Positions 6,501 through 12,511 of a stretch of 12,511 nucleotides of DNA are shown piece after piece; position 1 is the stretch's first letter, and every line of letters begins with the position of its first letter. The notes beneath the pieces were generated by a model, which was given only the letters and a program-made list of their open reading frames with translations, did not search any database and had not been told where the DNA came from. Both the position numbers and the translations under genes were made by a program. This stretch comes from DATJPD01 sp036394195 (GTDB lineage: Bacteria > Pseudomonadota > Alphaproteobacteria > CACIAM-22H2): positions 1-12,511 of the forward strand of contig DASWFO010000089.1 of assembly GCA_036394195.1 (NCBI GenBank), read 5' to 3'.

Positions 6501-7109
6501 ATGAACATCGCCCACCAGGATGTATTGCGCTCCGGACAAGCGGCTCAGCGGGTCTCGCCGGCCAAGCTCGCCCATGTCGTGCTGCGGGTGCGCGACCTCG
6601 CGGCGATGCGCGACTGGTACAAGACCGTGCTGCAGGCCGAGGTGACGGTGGAATCTGACGTGATCTGCTTCGTCACCTATGACGACGAGCATCACCGCAT
6701 CGCGCTCGTCGCCGTTCCCGGGCTTGCGGAGCGCGGCGACGGCATGCGCGTCGGCATGGATCATATCGCCTTCACCTATGCGAGCCTCGGCGACCTGCTC
6801 CACACCTACGAGCGCCTGCGCGACGCCGGCATCACGCCGTTCTGGCCGATCAATCACGGCGTCACGGTGTCGCTCTATTATCGCGATCCCGAGGGCAACC
6901 GCATCGAGCTGCAGGTGGACGCGGTCGCGACCATGGACGAGGGCAAGGCCTATATGCGCTCCGACGCCTTCAGGACCAACCCGATCGGCGTCCTCTTCGA
7001 TCCCGAGGACCTGGTGCGGCGGTTCAAGGCCGGCGAAGCGACCGAGTCCCTGCTCCGCCGACCACCGCTGCCGCCCGGCAAGACGCCCATGGACATGCTG
7101 CGGCTGTAA
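6501..7109 (+). CDS. VOC-family protein, BphC-like one-domain extradiol dioxygenase
   Basis: This 202-residue glyoxalase/bleomycin-resistance/dioxygenase (VOC) fold protein has two beta-alpha-beta-beta-beta modules. The first starts KLAHVVLRVRDLAAMRDWYKTVL (22-44) and the second MDHIAFTYASLGDLLHTYERL (86-106). The expected metal ligands are His25, His88 and Glu136 (in DPEGNRIELQVD), as in one-domain relatives of 2,3-dihydroxybiphenyl dioxygenase. This suggests an Fe(II)- or Mn(II)-dependent ring-cleavage or related enzyme; the substrate cannot be told. The ATG at 6501 has GGAGGA four bases upstream; the open frame extends to 6291 but there runs over the TTC38 remnant in another frame. About 60 C-terminal residues (MRSDAFRTNPIGVLFDPEDL onwards) are typical of this subgroup. 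Confidence 0.88.
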   Translation: MNIAHQDVLRSGQAAQRVSPAKLAHVVLRVRDLAAMRDWYKTVLQAEVTVESDVICFVTYDDEHHRIALVAVPGLAERGDGMRVGMDHIAFTYASLGDLLHTYERLRDAGITPFWPINHGVTVSLYYRDPEGNRIELQVDAVATMDEGKAYMRSDAFRTNPIGVLFDPEDLVRRFKAGEATESLLRRPPLPPGKTPMDMLRL

Positions 7110-7181
7110 GCCCGGGCAGCGCCGCTCCGGACGGCCTCCAGGGGTAAAAGTCGCCGGGTTTGAGGCGCGAAGCGGTGATCA

Positions 7182-7688
7182 TTGGCTCGATCGACCATAC
7201 GCCAGTTGCGGCCCGGCGATGCCGGCGCCTACCGGGACATGCGGCTCGAGGCGCTCGCCAAGGCGCCGGAGGCGTTTGCCAGCACGTTCGAGAGCGAAAG
7301 CGTGCACCCGCTCGAGTGGTTCGCCGAGCGCCTCGCGGCAAACGCCATCTTCGGGGCCTTTCAGGATACCGCGTTGGTCGGCATCGCCGCCTTCTTCGTT
7401 CACGTTGCGCCGAAGGTGGCGCACAAAGGCACGCTGTGGGGCATGTACGTCCAGCCGCAGGCCCGGCGGACGGGCATTGGCCGCGACCTGGCCGAGACGA
7501 TCATCAGCCATGCGCGGCAACACGTCGAACAGATCCAGCTGACGGTCGTCGGCGGCAACGAGGCCGCACGGTCCCTGTACAGCAATCTGGGGGTCGTCGA
7601 GTACGGACGCGAAGTGCGGGCGCTGAAGCAGGACGGCCGCTATCATGACGAGCTGCTGATGGCGCTGGCCCTCGTCCCGCAGCGCTAA
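7182..7688 (+). CDS. GNAT-family N-acetyltransferase
   Basis: This 168-residue cytoplasmic acyl-CoA-dependent acetyltransferase is of unknown acceptor. It has the usual N-terminal STIRQLRPGDAGAYRDMRLEAL, a central LWGMYVQPQARRTGIGRDLAETII whose RRTGIG is the acetyl-CoA pyrophosphate-binding loop (motif A), and a C-terminal NEAARSLYSNLGVVEYGRE (motif B). The start is uncertain. An in-frame TGA at 7176-7178 means the only start before the conserved IRQLRPGDA is the TTG at 7182; the next ATG would cut off the first strand. No strong ribosome-binding site is visible before TTG. It follows the VOC gene by 72 nt and converges on the flavin reductase gene 15 nt away. Confidence 0.88.
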   Translation: MARSTIRQLRPGDAGAYRDMRLEALAKAPEAFASTFESESVHPLEWFAERLAANAIFGAFQDTALVGIAAFFVHVAPKVAHKGTLWGMYVQPQARRTGIGRDLAETIISHARQHVEQIQLTVVGGNEAARSLYSNLGVVEYGREVRALKQDGRYHDELLMALALVPQR

Positions 7689-7703
7689 GCGCCCCTCACC
7701 CCT

Positions 7704-8303
7704 TCAAGCCCGCTTGGCCGCCTTCTCCGCCGCCTTGGCGCGCCGCGCCTGCGCGTTACGGCGCTTGCGGCGCGCGGCCAGGGCCTTGGCGATGGCGAAG
7801 GTGCCCTGGGCGTAGAGGAGCGGCTTGCCGTTGGTGCGCAGATGCACGTCGACGACGCGGCCGATGAAGATCGTGTGCGTCGAGGCGGCGACCTTTTCGG
7901 TGACGACGCAGTCGAAGCTGGCGAGCGCGTCTTCCAGCACCGGGGCGCCGGTCTTGAGCGTCTTCCAGCGTCCGGCGCGGAACCGCTCGGCGCCCAGCAC
8001 CCCGCTCTGCCCGGCAAAGCGCGCCGCCAGGCCGTGATGCTTGTGCGCCAGCAGATTGACGCACAGGTTCTCGCCCTCGGCGATCAGCTCGTGCGCCGCG
8101 GCGGAGCGGTTCACGCAGACCAGAAGCTGCGGCGGATCGGTGGACAGGGAGCACACGGCCGTGGCGGTGAGCCCGCCGCGCACACCGTTATGGCGCGTGG
8201 TGACGATGGTGACGCCGGCGGCGAGCCGCCGCATCGCCTGCTTGAAGGCGTCCGCCGAAATACATTCGACGGACTGCCCCGCGGACGTCGCGCGCTCCGC
8301 CAT
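7704..8303 (-). CDS. Flavin reductase-like protein (HpaC/DIM6 family)
   Basis: This 199-residue FMN-binding split-barrel protein is expected to reduce FMN with NAD(P)H and pass it to a partner oxygenase. Visible family features are FKQAMRRLAAGVTIVTT (20-36), GLTATAVCSLSTDPPQLLVCVN (44-65), NLCVNLLAHKHHGLAARFAG, then GAPVLEDALASFDCVV and HTIFIGRVVDV. An unusual Lys/Arg/Ala tail follows (about residues 176-199, AARRKRRNAQARRAKAAEKA), resembling histone-H1-like tails and beyond the barrel. The ATG lies 1 nt after the stop of the luciferase-like gene (TGACATG on the minus strand), so the two are co-translated; I infer a two-component monooxygenase. Confidence 0.9.
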   Translation of the reverse strand: MAERATSAGQSVECISADAFKQAMRRLAAGVTIVTTRHNGVRGGLTATAVCSLSTDPPQLLVCVNRSAAAHELIAEGENLCVNLLAHKHHGLAARFAGQSGVLGAERFRAGRWKTLKTGAPVLEDALASFDCVVTEKVAASTHTIFIGRVVDVHLRTNGKPLLYAQGTFAIAKALAARRKRRNAQARRAKAAEKAAKRA

Positions 8304-8304
8304 G

Positions 8305-9375
8305 TCACGCCGCGCGGGCGGACGTCGCGAACCGCGGCATCACCTTTTCGGCGAACAGCCGCATCGAGCGCTGGGCGGCATCGAGCGGGATCGTGTTGAA
8401 GTTCACCTGCAACGAGGCGATCTCGAAGCCGCCGACCAGGTCGTCGTACATCGCGATCTTCTCCGCGATCTCCTCCGGCGAGCCGACCCAGGCGGCCCCC
8501 TTCTCCACCTGGCTCTCGAACGTTTCGGCCGCGAGGCCGGCGATGATCTTGTCGTAGCCCGGATAGTCCTTGGAGCTGAGACCCTCCGTCCACGCCGAGG
8601 CGGCGCCGACCAGGGACTTGAGGTACCGGTTGAGCGGCTCGCGCGCGACGTCAACCGCTTCGGCCCGCGTCGGCGCGCAGAACATGTGGAAGGCGAGCAT
8701 GACCCGCCCGCGCCCCGGATGGCCGGCCGAGCGCCAGGCGTCACGATACGTGTTCACGAGCTCCTTCATCCGGGCACTGGCCATCGGGATCGCCATCACC
8801 GCATGGCCGGCCTTTCCGGCCTCGATGAAAGATTGCGGCGTGCTGATCGCCGCGACCCAGAACGGCGGGCGCGGCTTCTGGGTCGGCCGCGGCAGCGAGG
8901 TGACGTCCTTGAAGCGGTGGAAGCGGCCGGCATGGCTCACGTTCTCGCCTTCGAGCAGCAGCCGGACTTGCTCCATGCCTTCGGTGAAGCGGTCCCGGCT
9001 TTCGTCGGGCGAGATCCCGAAGCGGACGAATTCATGCGGGAGGAAGGCGCGCGCGAAGCCGACCTCGAGGCGGCCGCCGGAAATGCCGTCGAGCATCCCG
9101 ACCTCGCCGGCGATCTTCAGCGGATTGTTGAACACCGGAAGCACCGCCCCGGTGATCAGCCGGGCGCGCTTGCAGCGCATCGCCGCCGCGGTCAGGAACA
9201 GCAGCGGGTTGGGGCTGTAGCCGCCGTAGTCCTCGAAATAGTGCTCGACGGTGCGGACATGCGTGTAGTTGAGGTCGTCCACCAGCTCGACGAGCTTCAG
9301 GCAGTCGTCGAAATACGAAGCGGCCGACTTCACCTTCGGGCCGATATCCGGAAAGAACTGGATGCCGAATTCCAT
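8305..9375 (-). CDS. LLM-class (bacterial luciferase-like) flavin-dependent monooxygenase
   Basis: This 356-residue TIM-barrel oxygenase of the luciferase-like superfamily uses reduced FMN and O2 on an unidentified substrate. It starts MEFGIQFFPDIGP and continues FDDCLKLVELVDDLNYTHVRTVEHYFEDYGGYSPNPLLFL, matching the N-terminal strand-helix units. ISGGRLEVGFARAFLPHEFVRFGI (about 98-121) and the region PPFWVAAISTPQSFIEAGKAGHAVM are also characteristic. Length is normal. The ATG at 9375 has GAGGA seven bases upstream. It is first in a two-gene unit with the flavin reductase and divergent from a MarR gene, a layout typical of regulated catabolic or detoxifying monooxygenases. Confidence 0.92.
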   Translation of the reverse strand: MEFGIQFFPDIGPKVKSAASYFDDCLKLVELVDDLNYTHVRTVEHYFEDYGGYSPNPLLFLTAAAMRCKRARLITGAVLPVFNNPLKIAGEVGMLDGISGGRLEVGFARAFLPHEFVRFGISPDESRDRFTEGMEQVRLLLEGENVSHAGRFHRFKDVTSLPRPTQKPRPPFWVAAISTPQSFIEAGKAGHAVMAIPMASARMKELVNTYRDAWRSAGHPGRGRVMLAFHMFCAPTRAEAVDVAREPLNRYLKSLVGAASAWTEGLSSKDYPGYDKIIAGLAAETFESQVEKGAAWVGSPEEIAEKIAMYDDLVGGFEIASLQVNFNTIPLDAAQRSMRLFAEKVMPRFATSARAA

Positions 9376-9420
9376 GGGCGCGTCCTCGGTACTTTTTCGT
9401 GAGCATAAACTCTACCCCAA

Positions 9421-9457
9421 ACCGGCAGGCCGGTCAGCAACTTTATCCGTGTACGGA
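9421..9457. promoter_or_regulatory. Candidate operator palindromes between LLM and marR genes
   Basis: Two perfect short palindromes lie in the divergent spacer: ACCGGC-AG-GCCGGT at 9421-9434 and TCCGT-GT-ACGGA at 9446-9457. The 25-nt centre-to-centre spacing is not decisive. MarR proteins bind palindromes in such divergent regions (family knowledge), so these are candidate sites; no firm -35/-10 pair could be placed. Confidence 0.4.
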
Positions 9458-9567
9458 CGAATATCGCTTTCCTTCCAAATCTGCATCCGCCACGATCAGC
9501 CCCTCCCTTGCCGCTGGTGTCGCGCGGCTATATGGTCCGACGCACCGCGAAACAAAAATCGTTTCCC

Positions 9568-10125
9568 ATGAACAGCCGACGCAAACGCGGACCAGCCGAC
9601 AAATCGAACGGCACCGCCGTGGATTACGCGCTTGGCGATGCGCCGGGACACCTGCTGCGCCGCTGCCAGCAGCGCGCGGTCGAGATCTTCATGGCCGAGA
9701 CCGGCGGGGCGCGGGTGACGCCGCGGCAGTTCGCGATTCTGCTGACGCTCGCGCACCGGCCAGGACTGACGCAGACCGAGCTCGTGGTCGAGACCGGGAT
9801 CGACCGCTCGACGGTCGGCGACATGATCGACCGGCTGGTGCGGCGCGGGCTGGTCCGGCGGCGGCGGAGCGGACGCGACCAGCGGGCCAACACGCTGGTC
9901 ATCCTGCCGGCCGGGCTCACCCTGCTGCGCGACACGATGCCGGCCGTCGAGCGGGCCCAGGAGCGCATCCTGATGCCCCTGCCCGGCAACCTGCGCCAGG
10001 ACTTCATGACGGCGCTGCGGCTGATGGCGGCCGACACCAAGGCGGCCGGACCCGGCGGCCTGCGCGGCGCCCCGTCTCGTCCAGGGAGCGCCCCCCCCTG
10101 GCCCCCCACGCGCAGGCGGGGCTGA
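9568..10125 (+). CDS. MarR-family transcriptional regulator
   Basis: This winged helix-turn-helix repressor has 185 residues from the ATG at 9568. The domain runs VTPRQFAILLTLAHRPGLTQTELV, then DRSTVGDMIDRLVRRGLVRRRRS as recognition helix, and the wing GRDQRAN (about 51-108); flanking helices form the dimer interface. The start is uncertain: in-frame ATG at 9532 and TTG at 9508 are possible and none has a clear ribosome-binding site. The C-terminal tail (APSRPGSAPPWPPTRRRG) is low-complexity and encoded across C8 and C6 runs. The gene is divergent from the monooxygenase pair, a likely target, and its TGA directly abuts the next ATG. Confidence 0.88.
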   Translation: MNSRRKRGPADKSNGTAVDYALGDAPGHLLRRCQQRAVEIFMAETGGARVTPRQFAILLTLAHRPGLTQTELVVETGIDRSTVGDMIDRLVRRGLVRRRRSGRDQRANTLVILPAGLTLLRDTMPAVERAQERILMPLPGNLRQDFMTALRLMAADTKAAGPGGLRGAPSRPGSAPPWPPTRRRG

Positions 10126-10617
10126 ATGGCACCGGCGTCGCGGCGTGCCAGGCGGCTCATGGCAGCACTCGCCGGCGGGCTGGCGGCAGCACTGCTGGCG
10201 AGCGGGCCGGGCGGGGCGCAGAGCTCAGCGGACATGGAGATCGCGCAGGAGTTCCTGGCGCTCGAGCTCGCCGGCTGGCGCCTGCCGGACCCGGTCGAGC
10301 AGTGCCTCACCGGGCTGTCGCTCCGGCGGCTGGAGCCGATGGCCTATGGCAGCGAGGACCTGATCGACCAACCGGATCTCGTCGACCCGCCGGGGCCGTT
10401 CTTTCGCATCCTGCGAATCGACCCCGACCCGGGAAACCCGCGCCGCCGGACCGTGCAGTTCGAGTGGCTCCTGCCGGGCCCGGGCGGCACGACGCGGCCG
10501 CTTCGCGACTCGTTCACCTTCGCGCTCAGCGGCAATCCGGCGGCGGGGATCGGCCGCCCGGTCATGCAGCACGAGCCGGACCACATGGTGATCCGCCGCG
10601 AGTGCTATGGCGGCTAA
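10126..10617 (+). CDS. Hypothetical secreted protein (163 aa)
   Basis: I do not recognise this family. The N-terminus is a signal peptide: a basic stretch (SRRARR), a hydrophobic Ala/Leu core (11-25) and a likely cut after GPGGA (31/32), so the mature protein of about 132 residues is probably periplasmic. It has two cysteines in the mature part, Cys60 (EQCLTG) and Cys160 (RECYGG, four residues from the end), which could form a disulfide. The mature part is rich in Pro, Arg and Asp with few long helices, suggesting a small beta-rich domain. It starts right after the marR TGA (TGAATG) and overlaps the DUF1194 gene by 11 nt; three-gene co-expression is likely. Confidence 0.78.
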   Translation: MAPASRRARRLMAALAGGLAAALLASGPGGAQSSADMEIAQEFLALELAGWRLPDPVEQCLTGLSLRRLEPMAYGSEDLIDQPDLVDPPGPFFRILRIDPDPGNPRRRTVQFEWLLPGPGGTTRPLRDSFTFALSGNPAAGIGRPVMQHEPDHMVIRRECYGG

Positions 10618-11320
10618 GCGGTCCGGTATCGGCCGCTGGCTGTGCGCGATCGCCGTGCTGCTCGGCGTCGCCGCGGGGCGTGCGGCACCGGCCGCGTCCG
10701 CCCCGGTGGATGTCGAGCTGGTGCTGGCGGTCGACTGCTCGGGCAGCATCGACAATCAGGAGTTCGCGCTGCAGATCCGCGGCTACGCCTCCGCCCTGAC
10801 CCATCCGTCGGTGATCCGCGCCATCCAGTCGGGCGGCATCGGGGCGATCGCGGTCACCTATGTGCAGTGGTCGGGGCCGTTCATCCAGAACCAGGCCGTC
10901 GGCTGGACCCTGATCAACGACGCGAAATCCGCCGAGGAGTTCACCGCCGCGATGCTGGCGGCGCGGCGGCGGATCTTCGGCGGGGGAACGTCGCTGAGCG
11001 GCATCATCGACTACGTGCGGCCGCTGTTCGGGACCGGCGGCTTCGAAGGGGCGCGGCGCACGATCGACATCTCGGGCGACGGCATCAACAACAGCGGCCG
11101 GGCGCCGACGGACGCGCGCGACGAGGCGGTGCGCGGCGGCCTCACCATCAACGGCCTGCCGATCCTCACCGACTTCGCCTCGCTCGACAGCTATTTCAAG
11201 GAGAACGTCATCGGCGGGCCGGGGGCGTTCGTCATTCCGGTGGAGAGTTTCGAGAGCTTCGCCGCCGCGATCCTCAACAAGCTGATCCGCGAAATCGCCG
11301 AGGCGCCGACGGAGAGATGA
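10607..11320 (+). CDS. DUF1194 protein, secreted von Willebrand factor A-like
   Basis: This 237-residue exported protein has a vWA-like fold. A signal peptide covers about residues 1-32 (basic start, hydrophobic IAVLLGVAAG, cut near PAASA). The metal-ion-dependent adhesion site is intact: DCSGS (43-47), Thr128 in GGGTSL and Asp158 in ISGDG. The blocks VELVLAVDCSGSID and TIDISGDGINNSG mark it as DUF1194, a family found largely in alphaproteobacteria with no known role; binding of a partner protein through a divalent cation is the usual vWA function. The ATG overlaps the upstream secreted gene by 11 nt. Its stop lies 8 nt from the stop of the convergent SGNH gene. Confidence 0.9.
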   Translation: MAAKRSGIGRWLCAIAVLLGVAAGRAAPAASAPVDVELVLAVDCSGSIDNQEFALQIRGYASALTHPSVIRAIQSGGIGAIAVTYVQWSGPFIQNQAVGWTLINDAKSAEEFTAAMLAARRRIFGGGTSLSGIIDYVRPLFGTGGFEGARRTIDISGDGINNSGRAPTDARDEAVRGGLTINGLPILTDFASLDSYFKENVIGGPGAFVIPVESFESFAAAILNKLIREIAEAPTER

Positions 11321-11328
11321 TCACCACG

Positions 11329-12426
11329 CTATACGGAGTAGAACAGGTGAGAAATCCGCCCGACGCGCGGTCCGAAATATTTTTCGCCTTTCAAGGGGAT
11401 GTGTTCGGGTATGTGGCTCGTCTGCCGAATTATGATTTGCCCGACGCTGCCGATATCCAAAGGAAAGAAGCCGGATCGGATATAATAGCTGTGGGGATCG
11501 TGCGGCACGATCGAAGCGACCTCGCCGGTGCCCGGGTTCTCGAATAGAATTTCGCCGGCATCAGGCGCGTAGGTCAGCATCACGCCGGTCAGTTGGAGAG
11601 CGGTTGGCAATACGACGCTCAGAAAATCCCGCTCTTTGATTTCATAAAATCTCCACGGAAGACCGTTTCTGCTGAGTTCGAATGTCGGCGGCGACGGACA
11701 CAGTTCGACGAGAGGCAAGGCGCGCAGCCGTCTCTTCAGTCCTGAAAAATGTTGGATGTAGTGTGAGTCGACAGGTTTCGAATTCAGAAACCCGACGACT
11801 CGTTCAGCGTAGAACTTTGCGCCTGCGGGAGTGGTGTGAACCGGGTCGAAAAGGAGCTTATCCCTCTCCTTCTTCTCATAGCTGCGGATCTCGTCGACCA
11901 GGTTGAGAAGCGGAATGCGGTATTTCGTCGCGTATTCCGTGATGATCCCGATCAAGAAGTCGCCCTCATGTTGCACCGAATCATCGTAGAGATAGACGAA
12001 TCCCACCGGCAGCCGAGCTTCGGCGAGCGCTACGAGGATTTGGTCCAAATAAAACCGGATCTCGTCGCTTCGGAGCGTTCTGATGTGGGAGGTGAATATT
12101 TCAAGCAGAACGCCGGCAGACGAGCCGTCACGAATGATCTCATCGATGCAATAGGCAATCGTATCTATCGTGTGGCCGCCCCAGCCGCTTTTGCGGAGCG
12201 AAAAATCGCTTCTCGACGCAACAAGGATTTCGTTGGCGCAATCGACATACCCGTTCTTTTGCTCGGTGACGCTATAGCCGACACAAAGAATGGTCTTGTG
12301 GCCCAGCCATTTCCGAAGCCTCGAAATGCATGCGCGCTTCCAGGCAGCGAGATGTCCCGCGGAGAGTCTCAGCTGAGCGATATACCCGCGGCGGAGCAGG
12401 CTGAACGAATACGAGAGATAGGTCAT
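11329..12426 (-). CDS. SGNH/GDSL hydrolase-like protein with C-terminal extension
   Basis: This 365-residue protein has an SGNH-like core at about residues 44-210. The nucleophile is probably Ser52 in ILCVGYSVTE (GYS where GDS is usual), the block II glycine lies in SGWGGHT (80-86), and the Asp194-x-x-His197 pair (FDPVHTTPAGAKFYAERV) is classic block V. The block III GxN asparagine is not evident; LEIFTSH is in its place. Residues 210-365 form a likely beta-rich domain of unknown role. Such esterases often act on polysaccharide acyl groups; the substrate is unknown. GC is clearly low (hand count of 11941-12000: 29 of 60), unlike neighbours, suggesting transfer. No good ribosome-binding site precedes 12426, so the start is tentative. 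An OmpA-family gene lies 29 nt upstream. Confidence 0.75.
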   Translation of the reverse strand: MTYLSYSFSLLRRGYIAQLRLSAGHLAAWKRACISRLRKWLGHKTILCVGYSVTEQKNGYVDCANEILVASRSDFSLRKSGWGGHTIDTIAYCIDEIIRDGSSAGVLLEIFTSHIRTLRSDEIRFYLDQILVALAEARLPVGFVYLYDDSVQHEGDFLIGIITEYATKYRIPLLNLVDEIRSYEKKERDKLLFDPVHTTPAGAKFYAERVVGFLNSKPVDSHYIQHFSGLKRRLRALPLVELCPSPPTFELSRNGLPWRFYEIKERDFLSVVLPTALQLTGVMLTYAPDAGEILFENPGTGEVASIVPHDPHSYYIRSGFFPLDIGSVGQIIIRQTSHIPEHIPLKGEKYFGPRVGRISHLFYSV

Positions 12427-12455
12427 TTACGAACTGTAATCGGACAGCTCACCAC

Positions 12456-12511
12456 CTAATCGGGCCGCTGCAACGCCACCACGACCCGGCGGTTGCGCTT
12501 CCCCTTGTTTT
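12456..12511 (-). CDS. OmpA-family protein, C-terminal end (partial)
   Basis: The last 17 residues before a TAG at 12458-12456 read NKGKRNRRVVVALQRPD. The NxGxxxNRRV pattern is the end of the OmpA/Pal/MotB peptidoglycan-binding domain, where the paired Arg contacts diaminopimelate. The rest lies beyond the window, so the overall protein (porin, lipoprotein or other) cannot be named. It is upstream of and codirectional with the SGNH gene, 29 nt away. Confidence 0.65.
   Translation of the reverse strand, partial: NKGKRNRRVVVALQRPD

Noticed and set aside
8041..9402. Long + strand open frame (453 codons) over the flavin reductase and LLM genes
   Set aside because: It is antisense to two well-recognised genes; its protein is Arg/Gly/His-rich without known motifs, as expected from the complement of high-GC third-position coding.
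9399..10799. Long + strand open frame (466 codons) over marR and the secreted gene
   Set aside because: It is an out-of-frame reading of MarR, the 163-aa secreted gene and DUF1194; composition is Arg/Ala/Pro-rich with no domain.

Overview
The window looks like chromosomal DNA of a high-GC alphaproteobacterium. Most genes have strong G/C bias at third codon positions. A DUF1194 von Willebrand-type protein, a MEDS-LuxR regulator and REP-like palindromes built on GTCATGCCC/GGGCATCC all fit that group. The genus cannot be fixed from sequence alone.

Layout, left to right. (1) 1-2598, + strand: the 3' part of a Liv-type (branched-chain amino acid or related carboxylate) ABC importer, ordered livH(partial)-livM-livG-livF, with ATGA-type or 8-nt overlaps. 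(2) 2599-2917: a convergent intergenic region holding three REP-like units and one 73-nt inverted repeat. (3) 2918-3448, - strand: 3-hydroxyanthranilate 3,4-dioxygenase, all ligands conserved, with a GTG start behind a strong ribosome-binding site. (4) 3547-4863, + strand: a TTC38-like tetratricopeptide protein. (5) 4953-5885, - strand: a MEDS-domain LuxR regulator of lower GC, followed by a small + strand coiled-coil ORF (6118-6276). (6) 6329-6421: a decayed copy of the last 33 codons of the TTC38-like gene. (7) 6501-7688, + strand: a one-domain VOC (BphC-like) protein and a GNAT acetyltransferase. (8) 7704-9375, - strand: a bacterial-luciferase-like monooxygenase followed 1 nt later by a flavin reductase, a plausible two-component FMN-dependent monooxygenase. 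(9) 9568-11320, + strand: a divergent MarR regulator, then an unrecognised secreted protein, then the DUF1194 protein, adjacent or overlapping and so probably co-expressed. (10) 11329-12511, - strand: an SGNH-hydrolase-like gene of clearly lower GC, and at the edge the C-terminus of an OmpA-family protein.

How the genes may work together. The Liv genes form one transporter. The monooxygenase pair is probably controlled by the divergent MarR gene; the intergenic region has two short perfect palindromes. The dioxygenase and VOC protein suggest aromatic-compound metabolism, but the rest of a pathway is not here. No tRNA, rRNA, CRISPR array, transposase or phage gene was seen. The points most worth following are the TTC38 gene fossil, the composite repeat region after livF, the marR-secreted protein-DUF1194 cluster, and the atypical SGNH gene.
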